This document shows, in pieces, positions 49,026 to 61,073 of a DNA stretch of 64,000 nt. Within the stretch, counting starts at the first letter, position 1. Every line of letters starts with the position of its first letter. The stretch is taken from the NCBI GenBank assembly GCA_963556695.1, contig CAUWAG010000018.1, positions 4,154,001-4,218,000 on the forward strand, given 5' to 3'. Source of the stretch: Anthostomella pinea (Eukaryota > Ascomycota > Sordariomycetes > Xylariales > Xylariaceae). The notes beneath the pieces were generated by a model. The model saw nothing but the letters and a program-made list of their open reading frames with translations, did not search any database and had not been told where the DNA came from. Position numbers and translations under genes: made by a program.

Positions 49026-50148
49026 CTATCACGGCAATTCCCGTTCGCGACGACCTCGGATCGGGGATCTGGGCCAAGCCACATGTCCTTTCTGCTGCAG
49101 TCTCAGCAATACCAACTGCCACAGCATCATCCACACCCAGGCCCACGCAGTTTCGCAGAGCAGCAACAACAGCCCAGATCGCACTTCTCGCACTCACCCA
49201 TCCCACCGCCCTCTCCGCCGTCACCATCACCGCCGGCCCGGGAACAGGAAAACAGAATAGTCCCGCAGTTGCAATCGCCGGTACCGCAGCGGCCGGGCAT
49301 GGCGCCTCCTGCATTTACGCTGTTCCCCAGGGGTTAGGCGATGATCTTGAGCAATCTATTTTTCTTTGCAGCAGGGCAGGAAAGGAAACATCGTGCGAGC
49401 GGGCTTATTGAGATTCAGGGGCTGGCTGAGTGGCAGGTAAGGGGTCCTCTGGGGCTTCGGCTGCGAATTCAGGTGGGAGGCGCGTGGCGTATTCAGTGGG
49501 TGGATGGATGTATGGAGAACCAGTTACAGAGACAGAGGCGAACACATGTCCGTGGGTATTGAGGCCAAGTCTGCCTCTACCTACAACGATCCTTACCTAA
49601 GTACCCATTAAATAGGTATTTACCGAACTTTTGTATAGGAAGACATACCTCAGATGACATGACCAACGCCCTGCGCGAAGTTCACTGCTTGTCAGACTGA
49701 CACTTGCCCGCGATCCGGGTCTATGACCAAGCCACAATTCTGGAAGGGTTTGATTCAGTGTCGAACACATCGTTATGTACAGTAGTTCTACATTAGTCTA
49801 GAGCAAGGGCCGTCCCCGTCCCATGAACCACACTTTTCTGAGGCTGGTCAAGTTACGACCGAGCCGACCCGATCCTACCGAAACGCCAGTCATGCTCCCT
49901 ACCACCGTGACTCGAATACCCGCCTCGTCGAAATAGTGGTTAGATCTCCCAGAATATCGGATGTTTTCCGTCTTTCGCTTTGCCAGAGCCTCATTTCTAA
50001 AGGGCAAGAGCTGGGCCGATCAACTCACCCAGCGGTCTCCCTGGTCAAATACTTATACTGAAGTTGGACAAGCTCTTTAGCTCGTCCTTGGTTGGTATTC
50101 CACTTCCTTACTACCACAGACATTCGGATGCCTCGAGAGGACGGTCCT
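49026..50148. other. Spacer between convergent membrane-protein and ERD2 genes
   Basis: A Pro/Gln/Ser-rich frame at 49083-49337 lies in the 3' flank and is not supported as a gene. Nothing else is recognised. Confidence 0.45.
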
Positions 50149-50977
50149 TTATACCGGCAGCTTGAACTTCTTGCCTTTCATGACCTTGGTGTAGTAGATC
50201 CAGAAGAAGTCGCTGTACAGGACGGTCTGGACAAGCCCAGCGACGATGGCGATCCAGTCGGCCTTGTGGTTGGGCTCGGTGAAGTAGCGGTAGATCCAGT
50301 TGGGGATGTAGAGGCCGCGGTAGATGCCGAGCGCGAACAGGTAGTGGGTGGTGATGGTCTCGGCCTCGCCGGTGCGCTGCAGCATGAAGAGCTGCGGCAG
50401 GATGGCGACCGACTCGAGCCAGATGGAGAAGGCCCACAGGATCTCAGACAGGGTGTACTTGTAGGGGATGAGCAGGGCGAGCACGGCGGCGCCGCCCAGC
50501 AGGTACTGCACGCGAAAGGTGTCGAGGTTCGGGTCGTGCGTCGGCTTGTACTTGGTCGTCATCAGGTACACGATGTAGCCCTGCGACCCGATGAAGAGGA
50601 TCTTGAAGATGATGTTGTAGATGCTCTCGGTGCTGAACAAATCTGGTGGGTGGGTGCACCGTTTAGCTGTGCGCCCTCGAAATCATCGAGGATAGGCCAA
50701 CCTACCTAGGTATCGTGTCACGTAGACCATCAGGTATAAGGCTTGCGACTTGAAGGATATGCCTGTGCAGCCCTGCGGACGGTGGTGTTAGCTACCCTTT
50801 CAAGATCTCCCCCTTCGCGTCTCGGAATCACAAACATTGAGCTCGGTCATCTTATGTAGAAGGATAAAGATTGATGCTAGATGGGAGAAGTCCCCTGGGC
50901 GTACTACATCAGCTTCGATCCAGCTTCCACACGGTCGAGTGTTGCTCACCCAGGACTCGGAAGATGTTCAACGACAT
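50149..50977 (-). CDS. ERD2: ER lumen protein-retaining receptor (KDEL/HDEL receptor)
   Basis: Erd2 is a seven-helix Golgi receptor that binds escaped HDEL/KDEL proteins and returns them to the ER in COPI vesicles. Four exons, 50977-50950, 50894-50836, 50772-50706 and 50642-50149, give 215 aa. The spliced N-terminus [20 protein letters not shown], then [20 protein letters not shown] and YLDLF, matches the family block by block. Later landmarks are [40 protein letters not shown], the helix around [13 protein letters not shown] and [10 protein letters not shown], and the basic tail [10 protein letters not shown] needed for COPI recognition. All introns are short GT-AG. The length is typical. 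The identification is very safe. Confidence 0.96.
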
Positions 50978-52233
50978 GGCGTGTTATGGGGGAACTAAGC
51001 TCCTGAAAGCTCTCGACGACAGGCGAGCGGGTGCCGTTGCCAGCAGGTACGGATATGGCGATCGCAAATGGCAAAGCTGTCGTGCTGTCCTTGTCGCAAG
51101 GTCGTCGGTGAGGTTTCGTTCGTGGGTGATGTTCGGGACTGACACGCAGAACCGGCAAGCTGGCGGATCAACTGAAGAATGCTTGGGCGAAAGGACACAA
51201 TGCACTGCGATTCACTTGTGATTGGATCCCTGGCTAGCTTGTCTAAGGCCTCTCTGTTTTTAATTGTGGCTCATTCATGCACTGTGATCCAAATTTAGCC
51301 ACAACTGGGATGATGTCAGTTGGGATGTGGGGGTCCCCACTGCCATCAGGGGGCTGTCCGTGCTTTTGGAAGCCGAAATCCGGACCGTCACCTACCTATG
51401 AAACCTTCAAGTTGTGTGTGTCAAACAGAGCATGCGGGCTTTTAGATGGGTGAAAACATATATTCTAGTGTAATCAGCCTTGTTGCTGTGTCTGTGTGAA
51501 AATCCTGCTGTGGGCTAAGTGGCCTAAAAATGCCCTATTAGCCTTGTTGGTGCACTGCCACCTCTCTTAACGCCACGGTGGCTTGCGCGCCATTCAACAG
51601 TGTGCCCGAATGATGTGAATAGTAGGTATAGCGATCATGTTCCTCACAATTTTGCAAAAAACTTGGGGTTTATAGGCACCGGTACTCCGATACCTACCTA
51701 CAGTAGGTAGCCTCTGCATGCTACCTGAATTCCTCTATTAAACCGCTTTATCTGGAAAACCCCCCTCATTGGAATCGGATGATCTATTCAGGAGGTAGTC
51801 AGCGGTATGACCACTATAAATACGGCGAAGGAGTTTGTCTGTTCTCAGATATATAAACAAGCATGTCGGTCTATAGAGGGCCTGCACTTTGTCGCTGCCT
51901 ACCAGACCACCACTTTGTATCCAATGACATCTTGGCTGCCCGTTTCCGTTCACTTCCGAAGGGTCCCGCTACATTTTCATGTCGGTATCTATCTGGTTAA
52001 TCACCCGTGACCGTTCGGTGAATCGTTTGGAAAACCAAGCTGCCTCACGTTGCACAACGACGTCAAGTGCGGGGGAAGACGCATGTTAATAGTTCAGCAC
52101 CACCTACTGTCGCTGTCTTGATAGTCAGCCTCCTTAATTGAAGTCCAGTGAACAGACGAAGTTAGACCTCAAGAATCACCTGGTCTTGTAGCATCCCACA
52201 CACGACAGAGGAACACCAGTTCACGCCGCTTCA
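50978..52233. other. Shared upstream region of ERD2 and the downstream gene
   Basis: A divergent intergenic region of 1256 bp. Small frames on both strands are unsupported. No repeat was recognised. Confidence 0.45.
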
Positions 52234-53826
52234 ATGGACGAGGCAACGGCAGGCTTTCAGAAGTTGAGTCTGGGTAGACGGTACGTTGGGTTTGCGGATG
52301 ATTCGGTTAACGAACCAATCAAGCCGTACCCGACGGACACTCCTCGCTATCTGTTCCGCATCTTCTCAGCAAAGTCTGCAGGAGAGAACAATAGTCAGTG
52401 GGTAAAGTCAGAGGACGCCAGAGATGGCCACTTCACAGATATATTTACTCGAGACGATCAGGATAATGTCGCTATAGCGCTGAACGAACATCTGCGATGG
52501 ATGTCACACAAGTCACGAGGAGACCCCTTTACGTCCTGGACAACTTCGCTGGTTTTTGCGCTGCAACACGCCATATACAAGCGGAACACCGAAAGTACGG
52601 GCTTGGAAGAGATCCATCTTTGCATCATCGACACTACCAAGTATCCAAATGGAACATTCAGGCAGGACCTTGACCTCATAAGTGCCTTTCAAGACAAAGT
52701 TAACGACGAACATCCAACACTGTGCCATCCTCAACGGACAAACTGGGGAACTAGAGGTCTTGGCAACCTATACGCTCTGCGGCACAAAATGCACAAGACC
52801 TGGTCAGGGTACTTCTACTTTGGCGAGTACCTGTCGCAGGGACAAGTTGACCTCAAGGGTCGTTGTTACATCGTATCATGTGACAGGGTTATCAACCATC
52901 ACCTGTTCCAACTGATGCCAGGATTTAAAGCCAACTATCTAGACGAGGGCGACCCTGAATGGGCCAATGCGGTGGTGAGACTCCGCGAGCCGTTCTACGC
53001 AGACTATCAACCTGGGGCCACCGAACCCGCCGATCTTCAGGCAGCAGAGACGATATCCTGCCAATTTGAAGCTCCATGGCGCCTCCCAATGTTGCTCAAC
53101 CTTCTGGCATTGCGTCCTTGTCGAGCTGATGATCCTGCCATAATCTCTCATGTATCAAGGATAATTCATAGTAAGTGATTGTCCATCTGGACTTATAGCA
53201 TTCGTGGTTTCCTAATGGACAAGCAGATGACAACGCGCACCGCGCCTCGCTCAAGGCAAGAGTGGTTGCCAATGACAGTATACCCGAGGTCCAGCTGTTT
53301 AGCAAGATCGTGAATGCTATCAACAAGAGCGAGGAGGTCAGGTGGGTCGAGGACATTCAGAGACAGATCAACACGCCCGAGGTCGCCGCGCAGAGCGTCA
53401 ATAGGAACAGCGACCCCCAACATGTCAGCCAAGGCCACCCGGATAATGCTACCGCCTCTTCTTCCTCCGCCACCATTGGGACCACATTCTCCGGTGCCCA
53501 ATAAGTCCACGGTAAAGCAGATCGACATCACTACGATCAAGTTCGATTCCAAGCAGCTGGATGCGCTGAAGGCTATCGAGAGGAGGCTGGATGAAATAGT
53601 CGTGTCGATCAGGGGCAGTGAGAAGCAAGTGGACGAGCTGTGCGACAGGCTTCAGACCGTTGTGGGCAGGCACTCAGTAGACGATGATGAGTTGACCGAG
53701 ATAACCGGCATCGTCAAGGAAAGGTTCAACGCAGAGATTGTTCGGTTTGAGGAGGCCTCTGCGCTTAAGAATGCCGTGCCTGTGGTGGTCTTGGGAGGTG
53801 CGGGCGTGTTCGAGGGGGAGGTTTGA
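52234..53826 (+). CDS. Fungus-specific protein with a DUF7587-like domain
   Basis: The function is unknown. The first exon, 52234-53170, codes for about 312 residues with the conserved fungal pattern RYLFRIFSAKSAG, HFTDIF, LNEHLRWMSH, SWTTSLVFALQHAIYKR and LCIIDTTKYPNG. I remember this as a domain of unknown function (DUF7587) common in ascomycetes; the name needs checking. A clear GT-AG intron (53171-53226) leads to HNDNAHRASLKARVVANDS. That frame stops at 53504. A coding-like stretch in another frame (KQIDITTIKFDSKQLDALKA, about 105 residues, helical) runs to 53826. It can be joined by a second intron of about 82 nt (53424-53505) with a weak GTCAGC donor, giving 484 aa. Without that intron the protein is 404 aa. 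Confidence 0.65.
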
Positions 53827-54299
53827 ATCTCCGTGAGTCGTGACATGTAGGCATATACAGAACGGCATGAGTAAAGAAACGGCGGGTTGGAGGAGAGGCC
53901 GATAGTAGGTCGCTTTTGAAATCCAAACCATCTGGCTATCTGCTTGGTTGAGAACATGAAGTCTACCTACCAAGTCTTTGACTTGTGAACTTGATTCATC
54001 TAATTGGGTATGTCAGCCTCTAGGTGAACTGTTTGCCCAGTAGGATGCTTCTAACGCCACTAAATGAACACTGAGATAATCATCATCTCGACGAGTCAAT
54101 CATCAGGGGGCGTGTATAATTTATACAGTAGTCTCTGCATTACTCAAGAGCAACGAAATTGGTGTCACAATGGCCCCAGACGTGTGTAGCACCTTTGATG
54201 GCTAGTTATGATATTGACCAAGCTGAAGAGAACTATAGGAATGCTCCATCTGAAACCCGTCGACAGCCTCGCTACGCTGGCTCCCCCAACCACGTGGAT
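53827..54299. other. Spacer between convergent genes
   Basis: No gene is seen. It holds the 3' flanks of the DUF7587-like gene and the CorA-like gene. Confidence 0.5.
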
Positions 54300-55843
54300 T
54301 CATCGGTCCTTACCATTCAAGATGAGGGTCTCCTGGACGTGATTGCTTTTTGCGCGGTCTCTTCGCTCTAGCAAACGCCCCAACCAGTTCTTCTTAACTT
54401 TCTTCCGGGACCGGCCATGTCCGAAAAATTCAGAGATGCCCATATCCTTGGTGTACGACAGCCTCTCGGGACCATCGTTGGATACGTTTGGTGTCTTCCG
54501 GAACCCGCCGCTCATCGCGCTACGCAAACTCCCGTCTCGCCGCCTCTTGCGCACACCGAAGAGCAGCCCCGAGGAGATCAAGTAGGTAGCCACCGAGACT
54601 ACCACAATAGTTCCGGTGAAGGAGGTTGTTTGTCCCGGAAGATTGAAATCAAACATGTCCAAGCTATAGAGCGTCTGCCAAACGCCGGGGGTATGATCAG
54701 TGGAGGTCCAGCAGGGTGGTTTGAGAGTACCTACGACGTACCGCCACGAAGCCAAGTGGGAGATAGATGATGGTCATAACCGTAAACACCAAGATGTACT
54801 CGTTGATATGTGTCCCCTTCGTGGCTTCTCTGACTGCTGTTGCGTTGAAAAGCTAGGTGATAGAATTAGTAAAAGGTGTTCGGCGTGTAAGCCCGGACTT
54901 GGAGTGTTTGACTTACACCATCACGCAGACTCTCGGCCCCTTCCGTCTTCTTGGCGATCTGCCCTAGCAAGCGCGTCTCAGCGTTTTGGTGGTGGAGAAG
55001 TACCTTGCTCCAATTATCTTCGAGGACTTTCATGGAGGCTTTTTCCGCTCATAGTCTGAAAGCTGGTGCCTCTGTGGCACATTGTATAACTGCAGTTGCA
55101 CATCCTGTTCTACATGTGAGCCCACCTCCTTCGAGAGGTTGCGCAGGGTGACTCCGGACTCCTTGATCCACTCAGTGGCTATTCGAAGCAATTCAATGAT
55201 GGTAAAATATGCATTCGACCGCGTAAATGAGTCGTTTGAGCTGTCCTCAAACATAAGATGCACTCTTCGTTGGGGGTCCAATAAGTCATTGATCTGAGAG
55301 GCGTGTGAGCAGCCCTCTCCTGTAGAAAATAGGAAGTAGAATTGAGGTGACGAACCTGCACATTGAGTATGTCGTCAACCGCCTTCAGTAAGCGGTTCCA
55401 CCCATCGTTCCAATCCTCGGTCGTGGCTATGATGATCTTCTGCAACGCAACAATGCCAGTATACCATAAGCAGGGGCGTAATAATTGAGGCGAAATTGCA
55501 CCTGGCCCGCCTTCAAGTTCCTTCTCATAAAAGGGGCGCAAGAGGTCGTGAAGAGAGAAAGCTCGAAAGTAAGGCAATCTCCTATCGAGCGTTGTCGTAA
55601 AATGAACGGCTACACGCCTCTCGCATATATCCCTGCCCCATTTCGGCGAGCCAGTTGTAGCGATTCGCCCAGAAACACGATCAAGTGGATTTCCCGGGAT
55701 CGAGGATGCTTTAGTATGTAGCAAGTCCAAGGGCCGAGACGAGATAAACCGTATTCGATACTGGCAAGCAAGCGGTGACGACCCGACTGGTGGCAAAAGC
55801 GGTGGTGGCGCTGTAGAATAGGACCGAAGTTCTTCGTAGGCAT
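54300..55843 (-). pseudogene. CorA-like membrane protein gene, probably damaged
   Basis: The C-terminus fits the fungal CorA-like fold (Mg2+-transporter superfamily; transport is not shown). Clear exons are 54917 end / 54852-54742 / 54674-54300, giving GLFNATAVREATKGTH, a first membrane helix YILVFTVMTIIYLPLGFVA, the loop TLYSLDMFDF in place of the classic GMN turn, and a second helix SFTGTIVVVSVATYLISSGLLF, then a basic tail. Upstream, 55796-55356 and 55293 onward code for a helical part (DWNDGWNRLLKAVDD; EWIKESGVTLRNLSKEVG). Near 55050 the frame stops at KKPP. The family-like KASMKVLEDNWSKVL follows in another frame, and no good intron joins the two. No convincing start codon is left: the 5' side ends at a solo LTR (55852). 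It is probably truncated and frameshifted. Confidence 0.6.
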
Positions 55844-55851
55844 CTCCTATT

Positions 55852-56880
55852 TGTTACAAACCAACAAAGACATACAGGGGAAGAGGCCCGATGGCAGGCC
55901 CAACGGAAAAGACAGGGACGGAAGAGAACCAGGAAGACACACGGACCACGGACCAAGAGCAAGGATCACGTGACCCAGGTATCACGTGACGGATATGTTG
56001 GATCATACATATCCAACATATCCACCTCATCAGTGAGGGAGAGATTGGATATATAAGGATGGACATTTCCTAGCTAGACAGATAGACAGTCTCTACCTTA
56101 GTGATCAATCTAAACATCTTAGCCAACCCTAAGGTGAGAGAAATCTCCTGACTTGATTGATTGATTGATTGATTGTATTTATCGTGGGTGCAGTCCCTCC
56201 ATAGGGCAAACCACGCCTCCCAGAGCCATTGCATCGCAAGGTTGTAGAAGTGTCAGTCTAGATACATTCAGATCCGCGCACGAGCCTATCCTCGCTGTAG
56301 CGGTACCAACCTGGAGTGACCAGATGGTTTTAGTTAATACCCAAACACGATTCTGTCAGAAAAACCTCCTATCCAGTGACTAAGCGACCCAGTAAACCTC
56401 AGTCCTCTGGTGTACACATCGTTCCAGTAGCCGTTCGATATATGTTGCATTAGTGGGTGAAATAGGTATTTGTTATCTACTGACGAGGGAAACCATAAGG
56501 GAAAAAACCTCGCAGGAATGGGTATTATGGAGACAAGCTGTTTGGCTATTGGGCTCTGCGATAAGGGGCCTCTCCATATCGTGTGCTGGTTGTTGACTCG
56601 CACAAGCCGGGTTAGAAGGAGGCCATAGCAGGATTCGAACCCACTTGTTCTCGTCGCCCACCGCACAAACGAGAACACAACCAGGCGCATTTGACCATTG
56701 CGCCATACGGCCAGAAATCTCCTGACGACTCGACTATTCAGTGATCCCTGGATCAGACCAAGCCCCAGCATCTGAGTGTCTTCTAGTTGACAGAAGCCTC
56801 TATCGTCCTTTGTGTTGACTTACCTCAGAACATAAACCCTATAGAACCCTTTAGCCTTATAGATTAGACGGCTCGTCACA
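55852..56880 (-). mobile_element. Solo LTR, TGTGACGAGCC family (copy 2), carrying a SINE
   Basis: This is the reverse complement of the LTR at 43155-43634. Ends on the plus strand are TGTTACAAACC and GGCTCGTCACA. The exact 5-bp direct repeat ctatt lies at 55847-55851 and 56881-56885. Without the SINE and its extra target copy it is about 455 bp. Inside it, near 55990-56025, is a short palindrome around ATATCCAACATATCC absent from copy 1. Confidence 0.87.
56153..56712 (-). mobile_element. tRNA-headed SINE with LINE-type tail (copy A)
   Basis: A 560-bp element, 5' end at 56712, with an (AATC)n tail at 56153-56175. Direct repeats of 14 bp (AGAAATCTCCTGAC) flank it at 56139-56152 and 56713-56726. 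The head has a box A-like TGGCGCAATGG and a box B GGTTCGAATCC, the internal Pol III promoter of tRNAs. The 3' 130-150 bp resemble the end of the Tad1-like LINE at 60780-60950. LTR copy 1 at about 43305-43330 carries the unoccupied target. It is nearly identical to copy B, so both are young. Confidence 0.88.
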
Positions 56881-56937
56881 CTATTGACAGCCAATACTCC
56901 TTTTTGGGATCGCGTCTGACGGTCCAAGGACGATGGT

Positions 56938-58145
56938 TCAGGGCCAGGTGAAGCAATGTACTAAGTCAATCGCCGCGGTCATACTCCAAAAATCGAGGTT
57001 ACCAACGCCGATTGCTACCCCCGATAGGGCCCAGAAAATCTGAAACAGATCCAAAATCAAGCGACACCCGTCTCTAAAGGGCTCCGTACCCGAGACAAGA
57101 CCGCGGGTCGAGATTCTGGGGCCACGCTCATCGTGGTTTTCCAAAGCTGGTGCCACATTCAAGGCTTCCCTATAGGCCAAGACTTCGCTGTAGGAGAGCT
57201 CAAAACCGGGGGGCGAGACTCTGGGGCGCTCATGGTGGTTTTCCAAAGCTGGTACCACATTCAAGTCTTCGCTGTAGGAGAGCTCCAGACGGAATTTATT
57301 CCTGAGAGACTTCGATTGGCTATGGTAATGATTCCTGTACCCTTCCCATAGCTGGACAAAGAAGCTCAAGAACTCCGGACCATGATCACCCCATTTGAAA
57401 CGGTGGTGGTGACGTATATCGTAGTGACGTTTGCATTCATAGTCGGAGTGTCCCGGGTAGGTGTAGCTCATGGGAATCCTATAGTGTTCAAGTTGCGGCC
57501 GCCAACGAAGCCAATGGAGCAGTCTCCCTTGTTTCTCGTTGTTGAACTCGGTCCACTGTCACCAGTATGATCGGCACTGCCGTATTCCGACGGAAGAAGA
57601 TTGGAAGCCCTTCTGATATGTTCCTGGAGGAGTTCGACGTGCTTCTCACTCCCGAAGTCCCTCACATTAGCCCAGAGGTATATAAGAAGTGAAAGGCTGT
57701 ATCGGTCGTCTCTAAGCTCTGGGAAGGATACGCCAATGTCGCCAATGAATGGACCAGGGCCAGGTTCAAAGTCTTCAGGCTTCGGTGCTGCGAGGTCCTC
57801 GGCGCCTGAATCTGCGCTCTTCTCCGGGCTCTTGTCATTGTTCTTGGGCTGGGACTCGAGGCTAGTTGGCGCTCATTTAGGCCTTTAATCTCCCTCAGTA
57901 AAGTGATTATTCCCGAAGTGATAGGGATTTGCGAACTTTGCTGAGTCGAGTTGTGAGAGGGATAGATAGCGTCTGCTGTGGTGCCCTGCAGATGCCCGGG
58001 CCTAGCGTGTCGGGGACTGACGCGTCCATGCTGTTTGCCATGCTGGGCGGCCCAGCCAAGCTCTCCGCCTCCCGTCCCGGTTCAGCGAGAGCAACCACCT
58101 CATCGTCAGGTTCTCTTGTCGTAATACCCACGTTGTCGGCCATGC
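56938..58145 (-). CDS. Unrecognised gene, structure unresolved
   Basis: I do not recognise this gene and could not settle its exons. Three minus-strand stretches read like one protein. The first is MADNVGITTREPDDEVVALA (from about 58143). The second contains KSADSGAEDLAAPKPEDFEP and RYSLSLLIYLWANVRDFGSE (about 57850-57468). The last contains MSYTYPGHSDYECKRHYDIR with a hydrophobic end IFWALSGVAIGVGNL (57471-56938). The last part holds an internal repeat (LSYSEDLNVVPALENHHER and REALNVAPALENHDERGP). Stops separate the parts, and no clear GT-AG junctions were found. It lies between a solo LTR and the composite SINE/LINE and may be decayed. Confidence 0.35.
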
Positions 58146-58443
58146 CTGAGCGTTGGCCGACCTGTGATTCTGTTGCGGGGGGCAAATGGCTCGCTCGCGA
58201 TGCCAGCGTTGTTGATGGATTTTTGGACTTGCACACACGGCTACTGGAACGATGTGTACACCAGAGGACTGAGGTCCACTGGGTCGCTTAGTCACTGGAC
58301 AGGAGGTTTTTCTGACAGAATCGTGCTTGGGTATTGACTAAAAACCATCTGGACACTCCAGGTTGGTACCGCTACAGCGAGGATGGGCTCGTGCGCGGAT
58401 CTGAATGTATCTAGACTGACACCTCTACAACCTTGCGATGCAA

Positions 58444-61073
58444 CTACCGATGCGAAAAGCAAGTATGTGCACGTTGCGCCAGCGCAGTACACCAGGGGGA
58501 TTGCGAAAAATCGATCCCAAAATGCGTCAACTGCAAGGGGCCTCATGCTGCTGACTTCGACAAATGCCCTGCACGCCCCAAGGTCGTGAAAGGTATCATC
58601 CATAAGCACACATGGGAGCAAATCCAGGAAATAAGGCTGGCCGGCAGCAAGCAGCTATTACTCTATTGACGAGAATATCAAGACTAGAGAGGAAAGAAAG
58701 AGAGAGAGAGAGATAGGTACAGTGGGAGGTTGCCCCTTTAAGGGGATCCTCTGGTCAGATCCTTCCCCTATTGGGAAGTATCCGCTTGTCATGTGGGAAG
58801 GTCTGTGCAGGCCGTCACAAAAGGGGCCTTTGATGCTGCCCTAATGGGACGGCTGGTGGTTTGCATGAGAGAACAGGGCTGGCCGGGCTTTCTCATAAGA
58901 TGGGTCCAGTCATTCATGTCCGAGCGGTCTGCAAAGGTTCAGTTTGAAGGTATCGTGACCGATATTGAAGATCTCACTTGTGGGCTACCACAAGGCTCAC
59001 CAGCCTCTCCAATCCTTTACATGCTGTATACAGAGCCAATCTGTGCCCGACTTGGTATGAAAAAGAGACGATTTGGATATACAGACGACCTAGCGACTCT
59101 CTGCATTGGAAAGAACCTTGAGGAAACAGCTACAGAGGCTTCTGAAAATCTTCACTTGCTCAATCAATGGAGACATAACAACGCTATTGAATTTAACCCC
59201 GACAAAACTGAGATCATGCACTTCTCAAGGAAAAAGAACTCAAACAACCCTCCAGTTTGCCACGGGACAATGAACAAAATAGCCAAGGTTTCCATGCGAT
59301 GGCTAGGTGTCTTTCTGGATAAGAAAATTAAACTTCAAAGATCATGTTTCTCACTGGGCCAAGAAAGCTAGTAAGGTAGCAAAACACTTTTAAGGACTAT
59401 ACAACACAGTTAAAGGACTTCCAGTAAAGTCAACCAAGAGGGCTGTGAAAGCTTGTGTTATTCCTATTCTCACACATGGCCTGGAGGCCTGGTACCCAGG
59501 AATCGAGAAAGCTGGGAGCTTAGGTGAGACATCAGCATGTCGCATTAAGGGGCTTCTTGGAACAATAGATGCCGTACTACGAACGGCGATCAGGGCTATC
59601 TTGCCAGTCTGGAAAACACACCCTGGACATATCTTACACTTTGAATCGCAGATTCCCCCAGCAGGAGTTCTTACAGAGTCAATAAGACGACGTCACGGCC
59701 TCCGACTAGGACGAATAGATCAGAGACACCCTCTGGTTGGCAGGCTCCAAATACAAGCTCGCAAGGATCCAACAAGGCTACAAAGGAGCTTCCAGCTAGT
59801 CCCTGACTTCCAGAGACCAATACTTACCAGGCCATCATGGAAGAAGCGCCCAATCCGCAAAGACAAAGACAAAGAAACAGAGCTCTTCAAGCAATGGTTA
59901 CAAGAGAGAAACGTGAACACTGACCTTGTCATCTACTCAGATGGATCACAGTTGGATGACCAAGGCACAATCCGCACTGGATGGGGTTATACCATCAGGA
60001 AAGGCGGCACTACACAAGAAGTATACCGGAGAAGGGGCAGACTTCTACAAACAGAAGTAGTAGATGCTGAAGTCCATGGTGCTCTCCAAGGTCTTGCAGC
60101 AGCCAGGGCAATTGGACACGGAAAACAGCTATATGCCTGCCTGGACAACACGTCAGTGGTAGATGGGCTCAATGGGACTCCACCCGAGACATCATAAAAC
60201 ATTTTTCTACGATTTCAAGAACTTGCCACAGCACACACTCCTGGAGTGACCGTCAAATGGATTCCTGGACACAGAGATATTGATAGCAACGAAGCTGCCG
60301 ACACACTAGCAAAAGAGGGTGCCATGCTGGAAACAGACACAATAAATTATCCTACAATCTCTTGGGTCAAGAGAGATCTCAAAAGACAGGGCAAGAAAGA
60401 GTTCAACCAATGGTGGAAAGACCAATCAGAATCTAGATATCAAGAAGTATACTCACATGCAATAACTGAAAGAGACCTTATATCTTTTAAGAAGAGTACT
60501 TTACACAGACTTCTAGCGGCCAGATCTGGACATGGCAACTTTGCCAGATACCATGAACGCTTTGGGCACACAGACTCAAATGATCACTGCAGCTGTGGTG
60601 AGAAGAAAACACCACAACATATTTTCTTTTGTAAGAGGCTGGGGAAAAATTGGCTACTGCCTAGGCATTCGCCTAGGGCAGCTTGTTTACAATACTTAAG
60701 GGAGAGGAGCACAGAATGGGCAAAATTCGTGGAGAAGAGCAAGTTCTTTTCAACAATCTGTCCCCGATAGATAGCCTTCCTTGAAGGACCAGATGGATGA
60801 CCCCAAGGTCATACCGCCGCAACAACGGGGATGGGCCCGTGAGCGGGACTGACTGTACTTATTATCTTGAGGCCTCCACAACCCTGCGATGCAGAGGCTC
60901 TGGGAGGCGTGGTTTGCACTACTGAGGAGCTACCCCCACGTTAAAAACAAAACAAACAAACATTATCTTGATACCTCCACAACCCTGCGATGCAGAGGCT
61001 CTGGGAGGCGTGGTTTGCACTACTGAGGAGCGATCCCCCACGTTAAATACAATCAATCAATCAATCAATCAAT
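58444..61073 (+). mobile_element. Defective Tad1-like LINE with RT, RNase H and zinc knuckles
   Basis: A non-LTR retrotransposon remnant inserted into SINE copy C. The 16-bp target copy CAACCTTGCGATGCAA lies at 58428-58443 and 61074-61089. It starts inside ORF1 at a CCHC region (CVNCKGPHAADFDKCPARP). The endonuclease and early RT are missing: ORF1 passes through a (GA)n stretch directly to RT at KGAFDAAL (58.82 kb). RT motifs GLPQGSPASPILYM and FGYTDDLA are present. RNase H follows, with VIYSDGSQ, AEVHGALQGL, ACLDNTS and WIPGHRDIDSNEAAD. The C-terminal zinc motif is CSCGEKKTPQHIFFC. A frameshift near 59335 and stops at 59390 and 60195 break the frame. RT-RNase H order and the fungal host suggest the Tad1 clade. 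Confidence 0.88.
58793..60770 (+). pseudogene. Broken LINE ORF2 (reverse transcriptase, RNase H)
   Basis: The coding remains lie in three stretches: 58793-59371 (RT palm with YTDD active site and thumb), 59445-60197 (end of RT and most of RNase H) and 60246-60770 (last RNase H motif and zinc motif). The first change of frame falls within AAATTAAACTTCAAAG, where the family expects a continuous WLGVFLDKK...FKDHVSHWAKKA run. The stops after AKHF and PPETS are TAA, as would result from CAA by CpA-to-TpA change. The element cannot make an intact enzyme. Confidence 0.8.

Noticed and set aside
49083..49337. Pro/Gln/Ser-rich open frame downstream of the membrane-protein gene
   Set aside because: Low complexity, no start context or family match; more likely 3' flank.
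56620..56712. A tRNA gene at the start of the repeat (also 62132-62223)
   Set aside because: Acceptor, D and T arms are present, but no normal anticodon arm. Both copies are the 5' ends of longer repeats with target duplications, so SINE head fits better.
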